In this document: positions 1 to 9,085 of the stretch, one piece after another
Position numbering within the stretch: the stretch's first letter is position 1
Layout: each line of letters begins with the position of its first letter
NCBI RefSeq assembly: GCF_013375535.1
Contig: NZ_JABXJG010000002.1
Location: 806,001 to 870,000 of the forward strand
Direction: 5' to 3'
Length of the DNA stretch: 64,000 nt
From: Sphingobium sp. 15-1
GTDB taxonomy: Bacteria > Pseudomonadota > Alphaproteobacteria > Sphingomonadales > Sphingomonadaceae
The notes under the pieces: model-generated
Seen by the model: the letters and a program-made list of their open reading frames with translations, nothing else
Told to the model about the DNA's origin: nothing
Databases searched by the model: none
Translations under genes and position numbers: made by a program

Positions 1-345
1 GCGGAGATTGAGAAATACTCCACATACGTAGAGTTTTATGTTGACTCCGTCCGCCAGCATGGCATTCTATCGTGACGGGAACCTGAAAAAGAGAAGCTGA
101 GCGGACAAAGCGAACCGGCGGCGCCGGGAATTTCCAGAACATCCAGGCGCCGCATCGCAAGACCGCCGCCCGCTCTGCCTTCCCCTGTCACGCGGGCGGC
201 GCGGTTGCCGCGCGCCATGCCCGCAAAGAGATCGACCGACAGCCGCGGGCAATCTTCGGATCGGCGTCCCGCAGAGGAATGAACAAGCAACCCGGCCGTC
301 CCAGGAAAAACAGGCGGTCAGGGATTGAACAAGGGAGAGGAAGAA
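1..345. other. gene-free left edge, presumed 5' region of the TonB receptor operon
   Basis: I see no convincing gene in this stretch. A long open frame antisense to the receptor crosses it, but it is composition-driven. The segment before about 60 is AT-richer than what follows and may hold the promoter of the receptor operon, though I cannot place clear -35/-10 boxes. The only clear signal is the ribosome binding site GGGAGAGG at 333-340, serving the ATG at 346. Confidence 0.5.
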
Positions 346-2691
346 ATGAAAAATCCTATTTGCGCCCTGCTCGCGACAAGCGCGCTGGTCGTCCCGCTCT
401 GCGCCCATGCGCAGTCTCCGGCCGAACGGCCAGAAGCCGCGCCGCAGCGCGACCTGGCCATGGGCGAAATCATCGTCACGGCGCAAAAGCGCGAGGAACG
501 GCTGAACGACGTGCCGGTCTCCATCACCGCCGCTTCGGCTGGCCAGCTCGCCAATGCGGGCGTGACCCAGCCGTCGGACCTGGTGAAGATCGTCCCCGGC
601 TTCACCTATCAGCCGAGCGCCTATGGCACGCCGGTCTTCACGATGCGCGGCATCGGCTTCTATGACGTCGCCGTCGCCGTGGCCCCGGCGGTCAGCGTCT
701 ATGTCGACCAGGTGCCCCTGCCCAATCTCGCCATGACCCAGGGGGCGTCGCTCGACGTGGAGCGCGTCGAGGCGCTGAAAGGGCCGCAGGGCACGTTGTT
801 CGGCCAGAATTCGACCGGCGGCGCGATCAACTATATCGCGGCCAAGCCGACCGACCACCTCGCCGCCGGCATCGACCTCAGCTATGGCCGGTTCGACCAG
901 GTGGATGCGCAGGGCTTCGTCAGCGGCCCGATCGCGAACAATCTGAAGGCGCGGCTCGCGGTGCGCCACGAATATCGCGACGGCTGGCAGATCAGCCAGA
1001 CCCGCCCGTCCGACCGCCTTGGCCGCCGGGATTATTCCACCGCCCGTCTGCTGCTCGATTGGCAACCCACCGACACGCTGCGCTTCGAATTCAACGCCAA
1101 TGGCTGGATCGACAGGAGTGAGACGCAGGCGGCGCAGTTCGTCAAATATGCGCCGACCGTGGCTCCGGCGGCGGGCGGCTATACCGACATCACCGCCGAG
1201 CTGGAAGCCGCCGTCCCGGCCCCCAACCGCAGCCGCATCGCGGACTGGGATCCCGGCACCGACCTTCGCCGCGACGACAGCTTCTATCAATTCTCGCTGC
1301 GCGGCGACCTGGACGTCAGCGATGCCGTGACCCTGACCTCGATCAGCGCCTATTCGCGGTTCAAGCAGCGCTCGCCCAGCGACACTGACGGCGTGCCGCA
1401 GAATAATTTCCTGCTGACGATCAACGCCGACATAGAGACGGTGTCGCAGGAATTGCGGCTCGCGGGCACGACGGGTCCGGTCCGCTGGATGCTGGGCGGC
1501 AATTACAGCCACGACACCACCGGGGACGACCAGCGCGGCGATTATGTCGCCAGCAACAGCGGCGTGGGGCCATTCCGCTACACCTCGTTCATCAACAGCA
1601 ACCATCAGAAGATCACGACCAAGGCGGTGTTCGGCAGCATCGACTATGAGCTGACGGACACGGTGACGGCGCAAGTTTCGGCGCGCTACAGCGATCAGCG
1701 CAACCGGTTCAGCGGCTGCCTGCTGGACGTGGGGGATGGCCTGATCTCCAACGCGTTCAGCTTCCTGTCGAACCTGTCGCGCAATTTCGATCCGCCGACG
1801 GTGGCGCTCGCGCCGGGCGCCTGCGCGACCCTGGGCGAAGTCGGATATGGCACGCCCTTCATCCCGGTGCCGATCGTCGAAAAGTCGCTGAAGGAGGATA
1901 ATCTGTCCTGGCGCGCCAGCCTCAACTGGAAGCCGAACCCCGACAGCCTCCTCTATGCCAACGTCACGCGCGGATATAAGGCGGGCAGCTTCCCGACGGT
2001 GCCCGGCCTGTTCCCCAGCCAGTTCGAACCGGTGAAGCAGGAATCGGTGCTCGCCTATGAGGCCGGCTTCAAGCTTTCGCTGCTCGACCGGCGGCTGCAA
2101 CTGACGGGCGCGGGCTTCTATTACAAATATGACGACAAGCAGATCATCGGCTACATCACCACCGCCTTCGGCAATCTGCCGGGGCTGGTGCAAGTTCCCA
2201 AGTCGAGCGTCCGCGGCGCTGAGCTGAGCGTCAACTGGCGGCCGGTCGACGGGCTGACCTTCAATGGCGGCGCGACCTATGTCGACTCCCGCGTCGACCG
2301 GAGCTTCCTCGCCAACGATCCCTATGCCGCCGTTGTCGACATCAAGGGCGAACCCTTTCCGAGCACGCCCAAATGGCAGCTCAACGGCGATCTCGACTAT
2401 CGTTTCGCGCTGACCGGCAAGCTCGACCTGTCCCTGGGCGGCAATGTCCGCTACCGCTCGCGCAGCGTGGCGGCGTTCGGGGGAGCGCCCGAATTCGCCC
2501 TGCCCGGCTATGCCGTGCTCGACCTGCGGGTCGGCATCGAAAGCCCGGACAGCGGATGGAAGTTCCAGCTCTGGGGGCGCAACGTCACCAATAAATTCTA
2601 CGTCACCACCGTCACCCATGTGGTCGATACGGTGGCGCGCACCACCGGCATGCCCGCCACTTATGGCGCGACGCTCAGCTACAGCTATTGA
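346..2691 (+). CDS. TonB-dependent outer-membrane receptor
   Basis: A 781-residue outer-membrane active transporter that would take up a substrate with energy from TonB-ExbBD. The ATG at 346 is preferred to an upstream TTG (325) because it follows GGGAGAGG by five bases and begins a clean signal peptide (MKNPICALLATSALVVPLCAHAQ region, about 23 residues). The plug starts with IIVTAQKREERLNDVPVSIT, typical of sphingomonad receptors, and contains the usual KGPQGTLFGQNSTGGAINY-like segment. The chain ends in an aromatic residue (SYSY), the outer-membrane barrel signal. It is the first gene of a run of closely spaced catabolic genes, so its cargo is probably their substrate. It resembles the receptor at 20908 through plug and barrel (both contain QESVLAYEAGFK), suggesting related ligands. 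Family is certain; substrate is unknown. Confidence 0.93.
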   Translation: MKNPICALLATSALVVPLCAHAQSPAERPEAAPQRDLAMGEIIVTAQKREERLNDVPVSITAASAGQLANAGVTQPSDLVKIVPGFTYQPSAYGTPVFTMRGIGFYDVAVAVAPAVSVYVDQVPLPNLAMTQGASLDVERVEALKGPQGTLFGQNSTGGAINYIAAKPTDHLAAGIDLSYGRFDQVDAQGFVSGPIANNLKARLAVRHEYRDGWQISQTRPSDRLGRRDYSTARLLLDWQPTDTLRFEFNANGWIDRSETQAAQFVKYAPTVAPAAGGYTDITAELEAAVPAPNRSRIADWDPGTDLRRDDSFYQFSLRGDLDVSDAVTLTSISAYSRFKQRSPSDTDGVPQNNFLLTINADIETVSQELRLAGTTGPVRWMLGGNYSHDTTGDDQRGDYVASNSGVGPFRYTSFINSNHQKITTKAVFGSIDYELTDTVTAQVSARYSDQRNRFSGCLLDVGDGLISNAFSFLSNLSRNFDPPTVALAPGACATLGEVGYGTPFIPVPIVEKSLKEDNLSWRASLNWKPNPDSLLYANVTRGYKAGSFPTVPGLFPSQFEPVKQESVLAYEAGFKLSLLDRRLQLTGAGFYYKYDDKQIIGYITTAFGNLPGLVQVPKSSVRGAELSVNWRPVDGLTFNGGATYVDSRVDRSFLANDPYAAVVDIKGEPFPSTPKWQLNGDLDYRFALTGKLDLSLGGNVRYRSRSVAAFGGAPEFALPGYAVLDLRVGIESPDSGWKFQLWGRNVTNKFYVTTVTHVVDTVARTTGMPATYGATLSYSY

Positions 2692-2695
2692 TGCG

Positions 2696-3709
2696 ATGAA
2701 CCAGGCCGTCATCCTTGCGCGCCGTCCGCAGGCCATTCCCCAGAGCGAGCATTTCGCGCTGGAGGAACGCCCTTTGCCCGTTCCCGCCGAAGGACAGATA
2801 TTGGTGCGCAACCATTATCTGTCCGTCGAGCCCGCCATGCGGGGCTGGCTGAGCGATGCGAGCAACTATTCCGACCCCATCCACGTCGGGGACGTCATGC
2901 GCGCCTTCGCCGTCGGAGAGGTGGTGGAGTCCCGGCACGGCGATTTCGCGCCGGGCGACAGGGTGATGGGCCTGTTCGGCTGGCAGGAGCATGCGGCGGT
3001 CGACCGGTCCGCCATATTGCTGCGCATTGCCGACACGGACCTGCCGCTGTCGCTCTATCTGGGCATATTGGGGCTGAACGGCGTCACCGCCTATTTCGGG
3101 CTGCTTGACGTCTGCGCCCCTCGTCCCGGCGAGACGGTGCTCGTCTCGACGGCGGCGGGTTCGGTGGGGTCGTGCGTGGGCCAGATCGCCGCCATATCGG
3201 GCTGCCGCACCGTCGGCCTGGCGGGCGGGCCGGAAAAGCGGCGCCAGTGCCTGGACGAGTTCGGCTATGACGCCGCGATCGACTATCGCGGCGAGCCCGA
3301 TCTGGATGCCGCCATCGCCCGCGCCTGTCCCGACGGGGTCGACATTTATTTCGACAATATAGCCGGGCCGATCAGCGACGCGGTGCTGCGCCATTTGCGC
3401 CTGCATGCGCGGATCGCCGTCTGCGGCACCGCCTCGATCGCGAGCTGGGACCCCTGGCCGCAGGGCGCCCGGCCCGAGCGTCACCTGCTGGTGAAGCGCG
3501 CAACGATGCGCGGATTCCTCACGTTCGATTATGCCGATCGCTTCGACGAGGCCGTCGCCCAATTGTCGGCCTGGCTGCGCGAGGGACGGCTGCATTACCG
3601 CGAGGACATATTGGAGGGGCTTGGCGAGGCCCCCGGCGCGATAGCGCGCCTCTATTCCGGGCAAAATCAGGGGAAGCTTCTGATCCGGCTTCCCGCAGCG
3701 AAGGATTGA
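2696..3709 (+). CDS. NADP-dependent medium-chain oxidoreductase (leukotriene B4 12-hydroxydehydrogenase / CurA-like)
   Basis: A 337-residue zinc-independent MDR-family enzyme, expected to reduce alpha,beta-unsaturated ketones or aldehydes with NADPH. The N-terminal GroES-like part has the family string SVEPAMRGWL, followed by a Rossmann part with AAGSVGSCVGQIA (AxGxVG pattern). No zinc-binding cysteines are visible, which fits this subfamily. The ATG at 2696 lies four bases after the receptor stop, indicating translational coupling; longer in-frame starts would run back through the receptor gene. Context suggests saturation of an enone intermediate derived from the imported compound. Exact substrate cannot be read from sequence. 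Confidence 0.88.
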   Translation: MNQAVILARRPQAIPQSEHFALEERPLPVPAEGQILVRNHYLSVEPAMRGWLSDASNYSDPIHVGDVMRAFAVGEVVESRHGDFAPGDRVMGLFGWQEHAAVDRSAILLRIADTDLPLSLYLGILGLNGVTAYFGLLDVCAPRPGETVLVSTAAGSVGSCVGQIAAISGCRTVGLAGGPEKRRQCLDEFGYDAAIDYRGEPDLDAAIARACPDGVDIYFDNIAGPISDAVLRHLRLHARIAVCGTASIASWDPWPQGARPERHLLVKRATMRGFLTFDYADRFDEAVAQLSAWLREGRLHYREDILEGLGEAPGAIARLYSGQNQGKLLIRLPAAKD

Positions 3710-3714
3710 ACAGC

Positions 3715-4641
3715 GTGTCGAAGGTCATCATCAGTTGCGCCCTGACCGGCGCCGTCCATACCCCCACCATGTCCCCCTATCTGCCGGTGACGCCCGACGA
3801 GATCGTGCAGCAGGCGATCGAGGCGGCCGAGGCGGGCGCTTCCGTCCTCCACCTTCATGCGCGGGACCCGGAGACAGGCAAGCCGACGCCCGATCCCGAT
3901 GTGTTCATGCAGTTCCTGCCGCGCATCAAGCAAGCGACCGACGCCGTGGTCAACATCACCACCGGCGGCGGCCAGGGCATGTCGCTCGACGAGCGGCTCG
4001 CGGCGCCGCTGCGCGCATCGCCGGAGCTTTGCTCGCTCAACATGGGGTCGATGAATTTCGGCATGTATCCCATGCTGGAGCGTTACAAGAGCTTCCAACA
4101 TGACTGGGAAGCGGCGCATCTGGAGGCGTCCCGCGACTGGATCTTCAAGAACACCTTCAAGGATATAGAGCTTATTCTGGAGCGGCTGGGCAAGGGTCAT
4201 GGCACCAAGTTCGAGTTCGAATGCTACGACACCGCCCATCTCTATACGCTCGCCCATTTCCTGGACCGCAAGCTGGTGACGCCGCCGCTGTTCGTGCAAT
4301 CCATCTTCGGCCTACTTGGCGGCACCGGCGCGGACACGGAGAATCTGCTGCACGCCAAGCGCATAGCGGACAAGCTGTTCGGGGACGATTATCGCTGGTC
4401 GGTCATGGCGGCGGGCAAGCATCAGATCCCCTTCGTCGCCATGGGCGCGATCAACGGCGCGAACGTCCGCGTCGGGCTGGAGGATTCGCTCTATGCGGGC
4501 AAGGGACGGCTTGCCCGGTCCAATGCCGAACAGGTGCGCCTGATCCGGTCGATCCTGGAGCCTTTGTCGCTGGAGGTGGCGACACCGGCGGAGACGCGTG
4601 AGATATTGGCGCTGAAGGGCGGCGACAATGTCACATTTTAG
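3715..4641 (+). CDS. BKACE-family enzyme (3-keto-5-aminohexanoate cleavage enzyme-like, DUF849)
   Basis: A 308-residue beta-keto acid cleavage family protein. Known members condense a beta-keto acid with acetyl-CoA and split it into acetoacetate and a new CoA ester, using a zinc ion. Starting at GTG 3715 (AAGGA at 3701-3705) places the zinc-binding pair HLH at residues 46 and 48, the positions described for Kce, which supports this start over TTG 3706. The later GLEDSLY segment (Glu about 256) is the conserved C-terminal acid motif. Position 14, a glutamate in Kce, appears to be Val here, so aminohexanoate need not be the substrate. It sits five bases after the MDR gene in the receptor operon, suggesting that a beta-keto acid arises in this pathway. 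Confidence 0.85.
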   Translation: MSKVIISCALTGAVHTPTMSPYLPVTPDEIVQQAIEAAEAGASVLHLHARDPETGKPTPDPDVFMQFLPRIKQATDAVVNITTGGGQGMSLDERLAAPLRASPELCSLNMGSMNFGMYPMLERYKSFQHDWEAAHLEASRDWIFKNTFKDIELILERLGKGHGTKFEFECYDTAHLYTLAHFLDRKLVTPPLFVQSIFGLLGGTGADTENLLHAKRIADKLFGDDYRWSVMAAGKHQIPFVAMGAINGANVRVGLEDSLYAGKGRLARSNAEQVRLIRSILEPLSLEVATPAETREILALKGGDNVTF

Positions 4642-4663
4642 AGCCGATATGGAGGGAGAGCCC

Positions 4664-5104
4664 ATGGCCGAGCAGCAGGACCATTCGCCCCGGATCATGG
4701 CGGTGATCGACTATTTCCGGCGGGGCGACGCGGGTCGGCCCGACATGCTCGACGGGTTCACGGAGGATTTCGAATTTTTCTTTCCCAAATTCGGCATCGG
4801 CCGGGGCCGCGAGGACTTCATGGCGTTCGCCGCCGGCCTTGTGGGTTCGTTCAAGGCGTTCGGGCACGATATTGACGGGCTGCGCTTCATCGAGAGCGGC
4901 GACAGCGTGGTGGTCGAAGGCACCACGCGCGGCGAAGACAGGGAAGGCGCGACATGGGAAGGCGGCACGACGCCGGGCGGGCGCTTTTGCAGCGTCTTCG
5001 AATTTCGCGGCGCGCTGATCGCCCGCATGCACATCTATCTCGACCCCGATTACACCAGCCGGGACGAGGCGCGGTTCCTGTGGGGCAAGGACCGGCGCTG
5101 GTGA
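4664..5104 (+). CDS. SnoaL-like / nuclear transport factor 2-fold protein
   Basis: A 146-residue protein with the compact alpha+beta-barrel pattern of the SnoaL-like family. It has an N-terminal helix, a FTEDFEFFFPKFG strand region and a C-terminal hydrophobic strand RMHIYLDPDY. Members include ketosteroid-isomerase-like enzymes, small hydratases and aldol cyclases, but many have no known activity. The start at 4664 follows GGAGGG (4651-4656); ATG 4649 is possible but lies inside that site. It falls between the BKACE gene and two SDR genes with short gaps, so it is likely a catabolic helper acting on the same intermediates. The particular reaction cannot be assigned. Confidence 0.75.
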   Translation: MAEQQDHSPRIMAVIDYFRRGDAGRPDMLDGFTEDFEFFFPKFGIGRGREDFMAFAAGLVGSFKAFGHDIDGLRFIESGDSVVVEGTTRGEDREGATWEGGTTPGGRFCSVFEFRGALIARMHIYLDPDYTSRDEARFLWGKDRRW

Positions 5105-5129
5105 TCGCCATGAAGGAGGAGAGGTTCGC

Positions 5130-5858
5130 ATGAGCAGGCTGCAAGGCAAGGTCGCCGTGATCACGGGCGCGGCAAGCGGCCAGGGCGCGGCGGAGGCGCG
5201 GCTGTTCGCGGCGGAAGGCGCCAGGGTCGTCGTCACCGATCTGAGCGAGGCCGGAGCGGCGGTCGCCGCCGAGCTAGGGGCCAATGGTCATTTCGCGCGC
5301 CATGACGTGGCGGAGCAGGCCGATTGGGCTCGGGTCGTGCGCGAGACGGAGGAGCGCTTCGGGAAGATCGACATTCTGGTCAACAATGCGGGCGTCTACA
5401 AGCCTGCGCCCCTGCTGGAGACGGACGCCGCGCTGTGGGACCTGCATTATCGCGTCAACCAGCTCAGCGTCTTCCTGGGGATGCGCGCCGCCGCGGAAGC
5501 GATGGCGAAGACCGGCGGCGGCGCCATCGTCAACATCTCATCGGGCGCGGGCCTGGGCAATGTTCCCGGCATCTTCGCCTATGCCACCAGCAAATGGGCC
5601 GTGCGCGGCATGAGCAAGCTGGCGGCGTCGGAACTGGCGCCGCTCGGCATTCGCGTCAACTCGATCCATCCCGGCATCATCGACACGCCGATGCTGGGCG
5701 AGAACACGCCCGAACGGCTTAAATTCTACGAAGACATGATCCCCATGAAGCGCATCGGAACCACCGACGAGGTGGCCCGGCTGGTGCTGTTCCTCGCCTC
5801 CGACGAGGCGAGCTACGTCACGGGCGCGGAAATCACCGTCGACGGCGGGATCGGCTGA
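5130..5858 (+). CDS. SDR-family NAD(P)-dependent dehydrogenase
   Basis: A 242-residue classical short-chain dehydrogenase. The cofactor motif TGAASGQG is at residues 12-19, NNAG near 85-88, the catalytic Ser in the NISSGAG segment (about 138), and the YxxxK pair is Tyr151/Lys155. The C-terminal DGGIG ending is typical of FabG-like and 3-alpha/20-beta-HSD-like members. AAGGAGGAGA lies just upstream. It would interconvert an alcohol and a ketone in the pathway of this operon and is followed 19 bases later by a second SDR, so consecutive or stereo-complementary oxidations are possible. Acidic residues after the second strand (VVTDLSE) favour NAD over NADP. Confidence 0.9.
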   Translation: MSRLQGKVAVITGAASGQGAAEARLFAAEGARVVVTDLSEAGAAVAAELGANGHFARHDVAEQADWARVVRETEERFGKIDILVNNAGVYKPAPLLETDAALWDLHYRVNQLSVFLGMRAAAEAMAKTGGGAIVNISSGAGLGNVPGIFAYATSKWAVRGMSKLAASELAPLGIRVNSIHPGIIDTPMLGENTPERLKFYEDMIPMKRIGTTDEVARLVLFLASDEASYVTGAEITVDGGIG

Positions 5859-5877
5859 AGGATCGAAAGGACATATT

Positions 5878-6609
5878 ATGGGACGGTTGCAGGGCAAGGT
5901 TGCCATCATCACCGGCGGGGGGCGCGGCATCGGCCGCGCCACCGCGGAACTCTTCGCCCGCGAGGGCGCGCATGTCCATGTCACCGACGTCAACGCGCCC
6001 GACGCGCCCTATGACGATCCGGCGATCCGCTTTTCCATCATGGACGTGGCAAGCGAAGGGCAATGGGCGGAACTGGTGGACGGCATCGTGGCGCGTCACG
6101 GCGCCGTCGACATCCTCGTCAACAATGCGGGCATCGGCGGATCGCAACTGCCGCTTGCCGACGAGAATCTGGCCGACTGGGACCGGGTGATTGCGGTCAA
6201 CCAGACCGGCGTCTTCCTGGGCATGCGCGCCGTGCTGCCGGGGATGCGCGCCAAAAGGACGGGGTCGATCGTCAATTTCTCGTCGATCTGGGGGATCGCG
6301 GCGGTCCCCGGCGCGGCCGCCTATCATGCGTCCAAGGCGGCCGTCCGGCACCTGACCAAACATGCCGCCGTCACCTATGCGCCCGACAATGTGCGGGTGA
6401 ACTCCATCCATCCCGGCATCATCGCCACCCCCATGGTGCTGGAGGACCAGGCGGAGGAAACCAGCGCCGGGGTGGTGGCGGCGACGCCGCTGGGACGCAT
6501 GGGCCAGCCGATCGAACTGGCCAATGGCGTGCTGTTCCTCGCCAGCGACGAATCCAGCTTCATGACCGGCGCCGAGTTGGTGATCGATGGCGGCTATCTT
6601 GCGCAGTGA
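5878..6609 (+). CDS. SDR-family NAD(P)-dependent dehydrogenase
   Basis: A 243-residue classical short-chain dehydrogenase, clearly related to its upstream neighbour: both open with M(S/G)RLQGKVA. It carries TGGGRGIG at residues 12-19, NNAG, the NFSSIWG serine region and the catalytic Tyr149/Lys153 pair. An Asp after the second strand (HVTDVNA) points to NAD. The gene lies in the same transcription unit, with the acyl-CoA dehydrogenase start 16 bases downstream of its stop. Likely role is oxidation of a second hydroxyl, or the opposite enantiomer, of the pathway substrate; that is inference from tandem arrangement. The C-terminal LVIDGGYLAQ ending is regular. Confidence 0.9.
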   Translation: MGRLQGKVAIITGGGRGIGRATAELFAREGAHVHVTDVNAPDAPYDDPAIRFSIMDVASEGQWAELVDGIVARHGAVDILVNNAGIGGSQLPLADENLADWDRVIAVNQTGVFLGMRAVLPGMRAKRTGSIVNFSSIWGIAAVPGAAAYHASKAAVRHLTKHAAVTYAPDNVRVNSIHPGIIATPMVLEDQAEETSAGVVAATPLGRMGQPIELANGVLFLASDESSFMTGAELVIDGGYLAQ

Positions 6610-6625
6610 CGCGGCTTCCGCATCC

Positions 6626-7795
6626 ATGACGCGGGATAGCCTGGACGAACTGATTGCGCGGACGGACGCGTTCGTCCGCGATGTGGTGATCCCCTTCGAG
6701 ACCGATCCCCGGATCGGCGGTCACGGTCCTTCGGACGCGCTAGTCGAGGAGTTGCGGGCGCGGGCGCGCTCTGCTGGCCTCATCGCCCCTCATCTGCCGG
6801 TGGAACTGGGGGGACAGGGGCTGGACCATGCCGCGACGGCACGGCTGTTCCGGTCGGCGGGCTATTCGCCGCTCGGCCCGCTGGCGATGAACCTGGCGGC
6901 CCCGGACGAGGGGAATATGCACCTGCTCGCCCACGTGGGCACCCCGGCGCAGATCGACCGCTTCCTCCGGCCGCTCGCCGCTGGGACGACGCGCTCCGCC
7001 TTCCTGATGACAGAGCCGGCGGACGAGGATGGGGCGGGTTCCGACCCCTCGATGCTCAAGACCATGGCGCGTCCCGATGGCGACCATTGGATCATCGACG
7101 GCCGCAAGAGCTTCGCGACGGGTGCCCAGGGCGCGGCTTTCGCGATCGTCATGGCGCGTACCGGCGAGTCGGCCACCATGTTCCTGGTCGAGATGGATAG
7201 CCCCGGCATCACCGTCGAACGGCTGCTCGACACGATCGATGCGACCATGCCGGGCGGGCATGCCGTCGTGCGGCTCGAAAGCGTGCGGGTGCCCGCCGGG
7301 CAGATACTTGGGAAGATCGACCAGGGGTTCCGCTATGCGCAGGTGCGTCTGGCGCCGGCGCGCCTGACCCATTGCATGCGCTGGTGGGGCGGCGCGAAGC
7401 GCGCCCATGACATCGCCTGCGGCTATGCGATCAAGCGGCAGGCGTTCGGCAAGGCGCTGATCGACCATGAGGGCGTCGGCTTCATGCTGGCGGACAATCT
7501 CATCGAGCTGAAGCAAGCGGAATTGATGATCGACTGGTGCGCGGACGTGCTCGACTCCGGGGCGCCCGCCATCGTCGAAAGCTCGATGACGAAGGTGGCG
7601 GTCTCCGAAGCCCTGTGGCGGATCGCGGACCGCTGCGTGCAGATCATGGGCGGAACCGGGGTGAGCAGCGACACCGTGGTCGAGCAGATATTCCGCGAAA
7701 TCCGCGCTTTCCGCATCTATGACGGGCCGACCGAGGTGCATAAATGGTCGCTCGCCAAGGCCATCAAACGCGCCCATCCGGGGGAACCGGGATAA
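6626..7795 (+). CDS. acyl-CoA dehydrogenase, ACAD10/11-like
   Basis: A 389-residue FAD-dependent acyl-CoA dehydrogenase, expected to insert an alpha,beta double bond in an acyl-CoA. It shows the LMTEPADEDGAGSDPS flavin/substrate region, a middle beta domain, and a helical C-terminal domain with CVQIMGGTGVSSDT. The end motif is YDGPTEVHKW: where most acyl-CoA dehydrogenases carry the catalytic Glu of YEGT, this protein has Asp, as in the ACAD10/11 branch that handles branched or hydroxylated chains. The ATG at 6626 is preferred to 6587, which overlaps the upstream SDR. No electron-transfer flavoprotein genes are in the window, so it would use general ETF. Confidence 0.88.
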   Translation: MTRDSLDELIARTDAFVRDVVIPFETDPRIGGHGPSDALVEELRARARSAGLIAPHLPVELGGQGLDHAATARLFRSAGYSPLGPLAMNLAAPDEGNMHLLAHVGTPAQIDRFLRPLAAGTTRSAFLMTEPADEDGAGSDPSMLKTMARPDGDHWIIDGRKSFATGAQGAAFAIVMARTGESATMFLVEMDSPGITVERLLDTIDATMPGGHAVVRLESVRVPAGQILGKIDQGFRYAQVRLAPARLTHCMRWWGGAKRAHDIACGYAIKRQAFGKALIDHEGVGFMLADNLIELKQAELMIDWCADVLDSGAPAIVESSMTKVAVSEALWRIADRCVQIMGGTGVSSDTVVEQIFREIRAFRIYDGPTEVHKWSLAKAIKRAHPGEPG

Positions 7796-7928
7796 GCAGG
7801 GGTTGAGCCTTCTTTCTTGTCGCCTCCACGCAACATCCCTTAAGTGGAGCCGTTGGAAGGAGTGAAGCGCCCGTTCGACTTTTGGGGAACGCGGCACTCC
7901 ATGGCGAGCGATTTGCGAAGGAAAGCTC

Positions 7929-8909
7929 ATGGATTATGTCAAGCTGGGCACAACCGGACTGGAAATCTCCCGCCTTTGCCTGGGGTGCATGACCTTTGGC
8001 GATCCCCGGCGCGGAAGCCACGAATGGACTCTGGGCGAGGAGGAAAGTCGGCCGTTGCTGAGGCAGGCGGTCGAGGCCGGAATTAATTTCTTCGACACCG
8101 CGAACGTCTATTCCGACGGCACGTCCGAGGAAATCGTGGGGCGCGCGCTGAAGGAATTCACCAGACGCGAAGAGGTGGTGATCGCCACCAAGGTGCACGG
8201 GCGCATGCGGCCGGGCCCGAACGGCGCGGGGCTCAGCCGCAAGGCGATCCTGCAGGAGATCGACGCCAGCCTCGTCAGGCTCGGCACCGATTATGTCGAT
8301 CTATATCAGATTCACCGCTTCGATGAGGGAACGCCGATCGAGGAGACGCTGGAGGCGCTGCACGATGTCGTGAAGGCAGGAAAGGCCCGCTATATCGGCG
8401 CATCCTCCATGTACGCATGGCAGTTTGCGACGATGCTGCATACCGCCGATGCGAACGGCTGGACCCGCTTCGTCACGATGCAGAATCATGTGAATCTTCT
8501 CTACCGGGAGGAGGAGCGGGAGATGCTGCCGCTGTGCAAGGCGGAGGGAATCGGCGTCATCCCCTGGAGCCCGCTCGCGCGCGGGCGGCTGACCAGGGAC
8601 TGGGAGGAAATCACGAACAGGTCGCAGTCCGATGTTTTCGGGCAAGCGCTTTATCGGCAGACCATGGAGGCGGACCGCAAAGTGGTTGAAGCGGTCGCCG
8701 CCGTGGCCGCCGAACGGGGGGTTCCGCGAGCGCAGATCGCTCTGGCCTGGGTGCTTGCCAAGCCAGCCATCTCCGCGCCCATCATCGGCGCCTCCAAGCC
8801 CGGCCACCTGACCGATGCGATCGCGGCCCTCGACATCGTGCTTTCGCAGGAAGAGATCCAGAGGCTGGAGGCGCCCTATATCCCCCACGCGGTCGCCGGA
8901 ATCCAATGA
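7929..8909 (+). CDS. aldo/keto reductase
   Basis: A 326-residue NADPH-dependent aldo/keto reductase of the YajO / voltage-gated potassium channel beta-like group. The complete catalytic tetrad is visible: Asp56 and Tyr61 (FFDTANVYSDG), Lys88 (ATKVHG) and His129 (LYQIHRFD). GGAAAG precedes the ATG. It is separated from the acyl-CoA dehydrogenase by 133 bases, so it may have its own promoter or be the last gene of the operon. Role would be reduction of an aldehyde or ketone, either within the pathway or for detoxification of reactive carbonyls. The C-terminal IIGASKPGHL segment is the usual phosphate-binding loop. Confidence 0.9.
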   Translation: MDYVKLGTTGLEISRLCLGCMTFGDPRRGSHEWTLGEEESRPLLRQAVEAGINFFDTANVYSDGTSEEIVGRALKEFTRREEVVIATKVHGRMRPGPNGAGLSRKAILQEIDASLVRLGTDYVDLYQIHRFDEGTPIEETLEALHDVVKAGKARYIGASSMYAWQFATMLHTADANGWTRFVTMQNHVNLLYREEEREMLPLCKAEGIGVIPWSPLARGRLTRDWEEITNRSQSDVFGQALYRQTMEADRKVVEAVAAVAAERGVPRAQIALAWVLAKPAISAPIIGASKPGHLTDAIAALDIVLSQEEIQRLEAPYIPHAVAGIQ

Positions 8910-8979
8910 GGCGAGCGGAACCGGCGTCCAGGACATATGGGACGAGAGCGCGATAGCCGTTCAAATTCGAACTTTCCAA

Positions 8980-8998
8980 ATTATACATTTTGTACAAT
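8980..8998. promoter_or_regulatory. candidate operator (ATTATACATTTTGTACAAT) in front of the TetR gene
   Basis: A 19-bp imperfect palindrome with TATAC and GTACA half-sites, about 88 bases before the TetR start. It contains a plausible -10 (TATACA, 8982-8987) with a weak TTCAAA -35 sixteen bases upstream. The reverse complement of the site at 48054-48072 matches it at 16 of 19 positions, and the site at 53013-53031 has the same layout. Autorepression by the TetR protein is inferred from placement. Confidence 0.55.
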
Positions 8999-9085
8999 CT
9001 TGTTTCGGCCGATGCCATAATCGGAGATGGTTGCGGGTGGACGGTAGCTGTGCGACAGGGATGAAGCGCAAAAGGAGAGCCATGG

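Noticed and set aside
67-2811. 914-codon open frame antisense to the first TonB receptor
   Set aside because: It mirrors the receptor gene in GC-rich DNA, is rich in Arg/Gly/Ala/His without recognisable motifs, has no ribosome site, and the receptor on the other strand is unmistakable.
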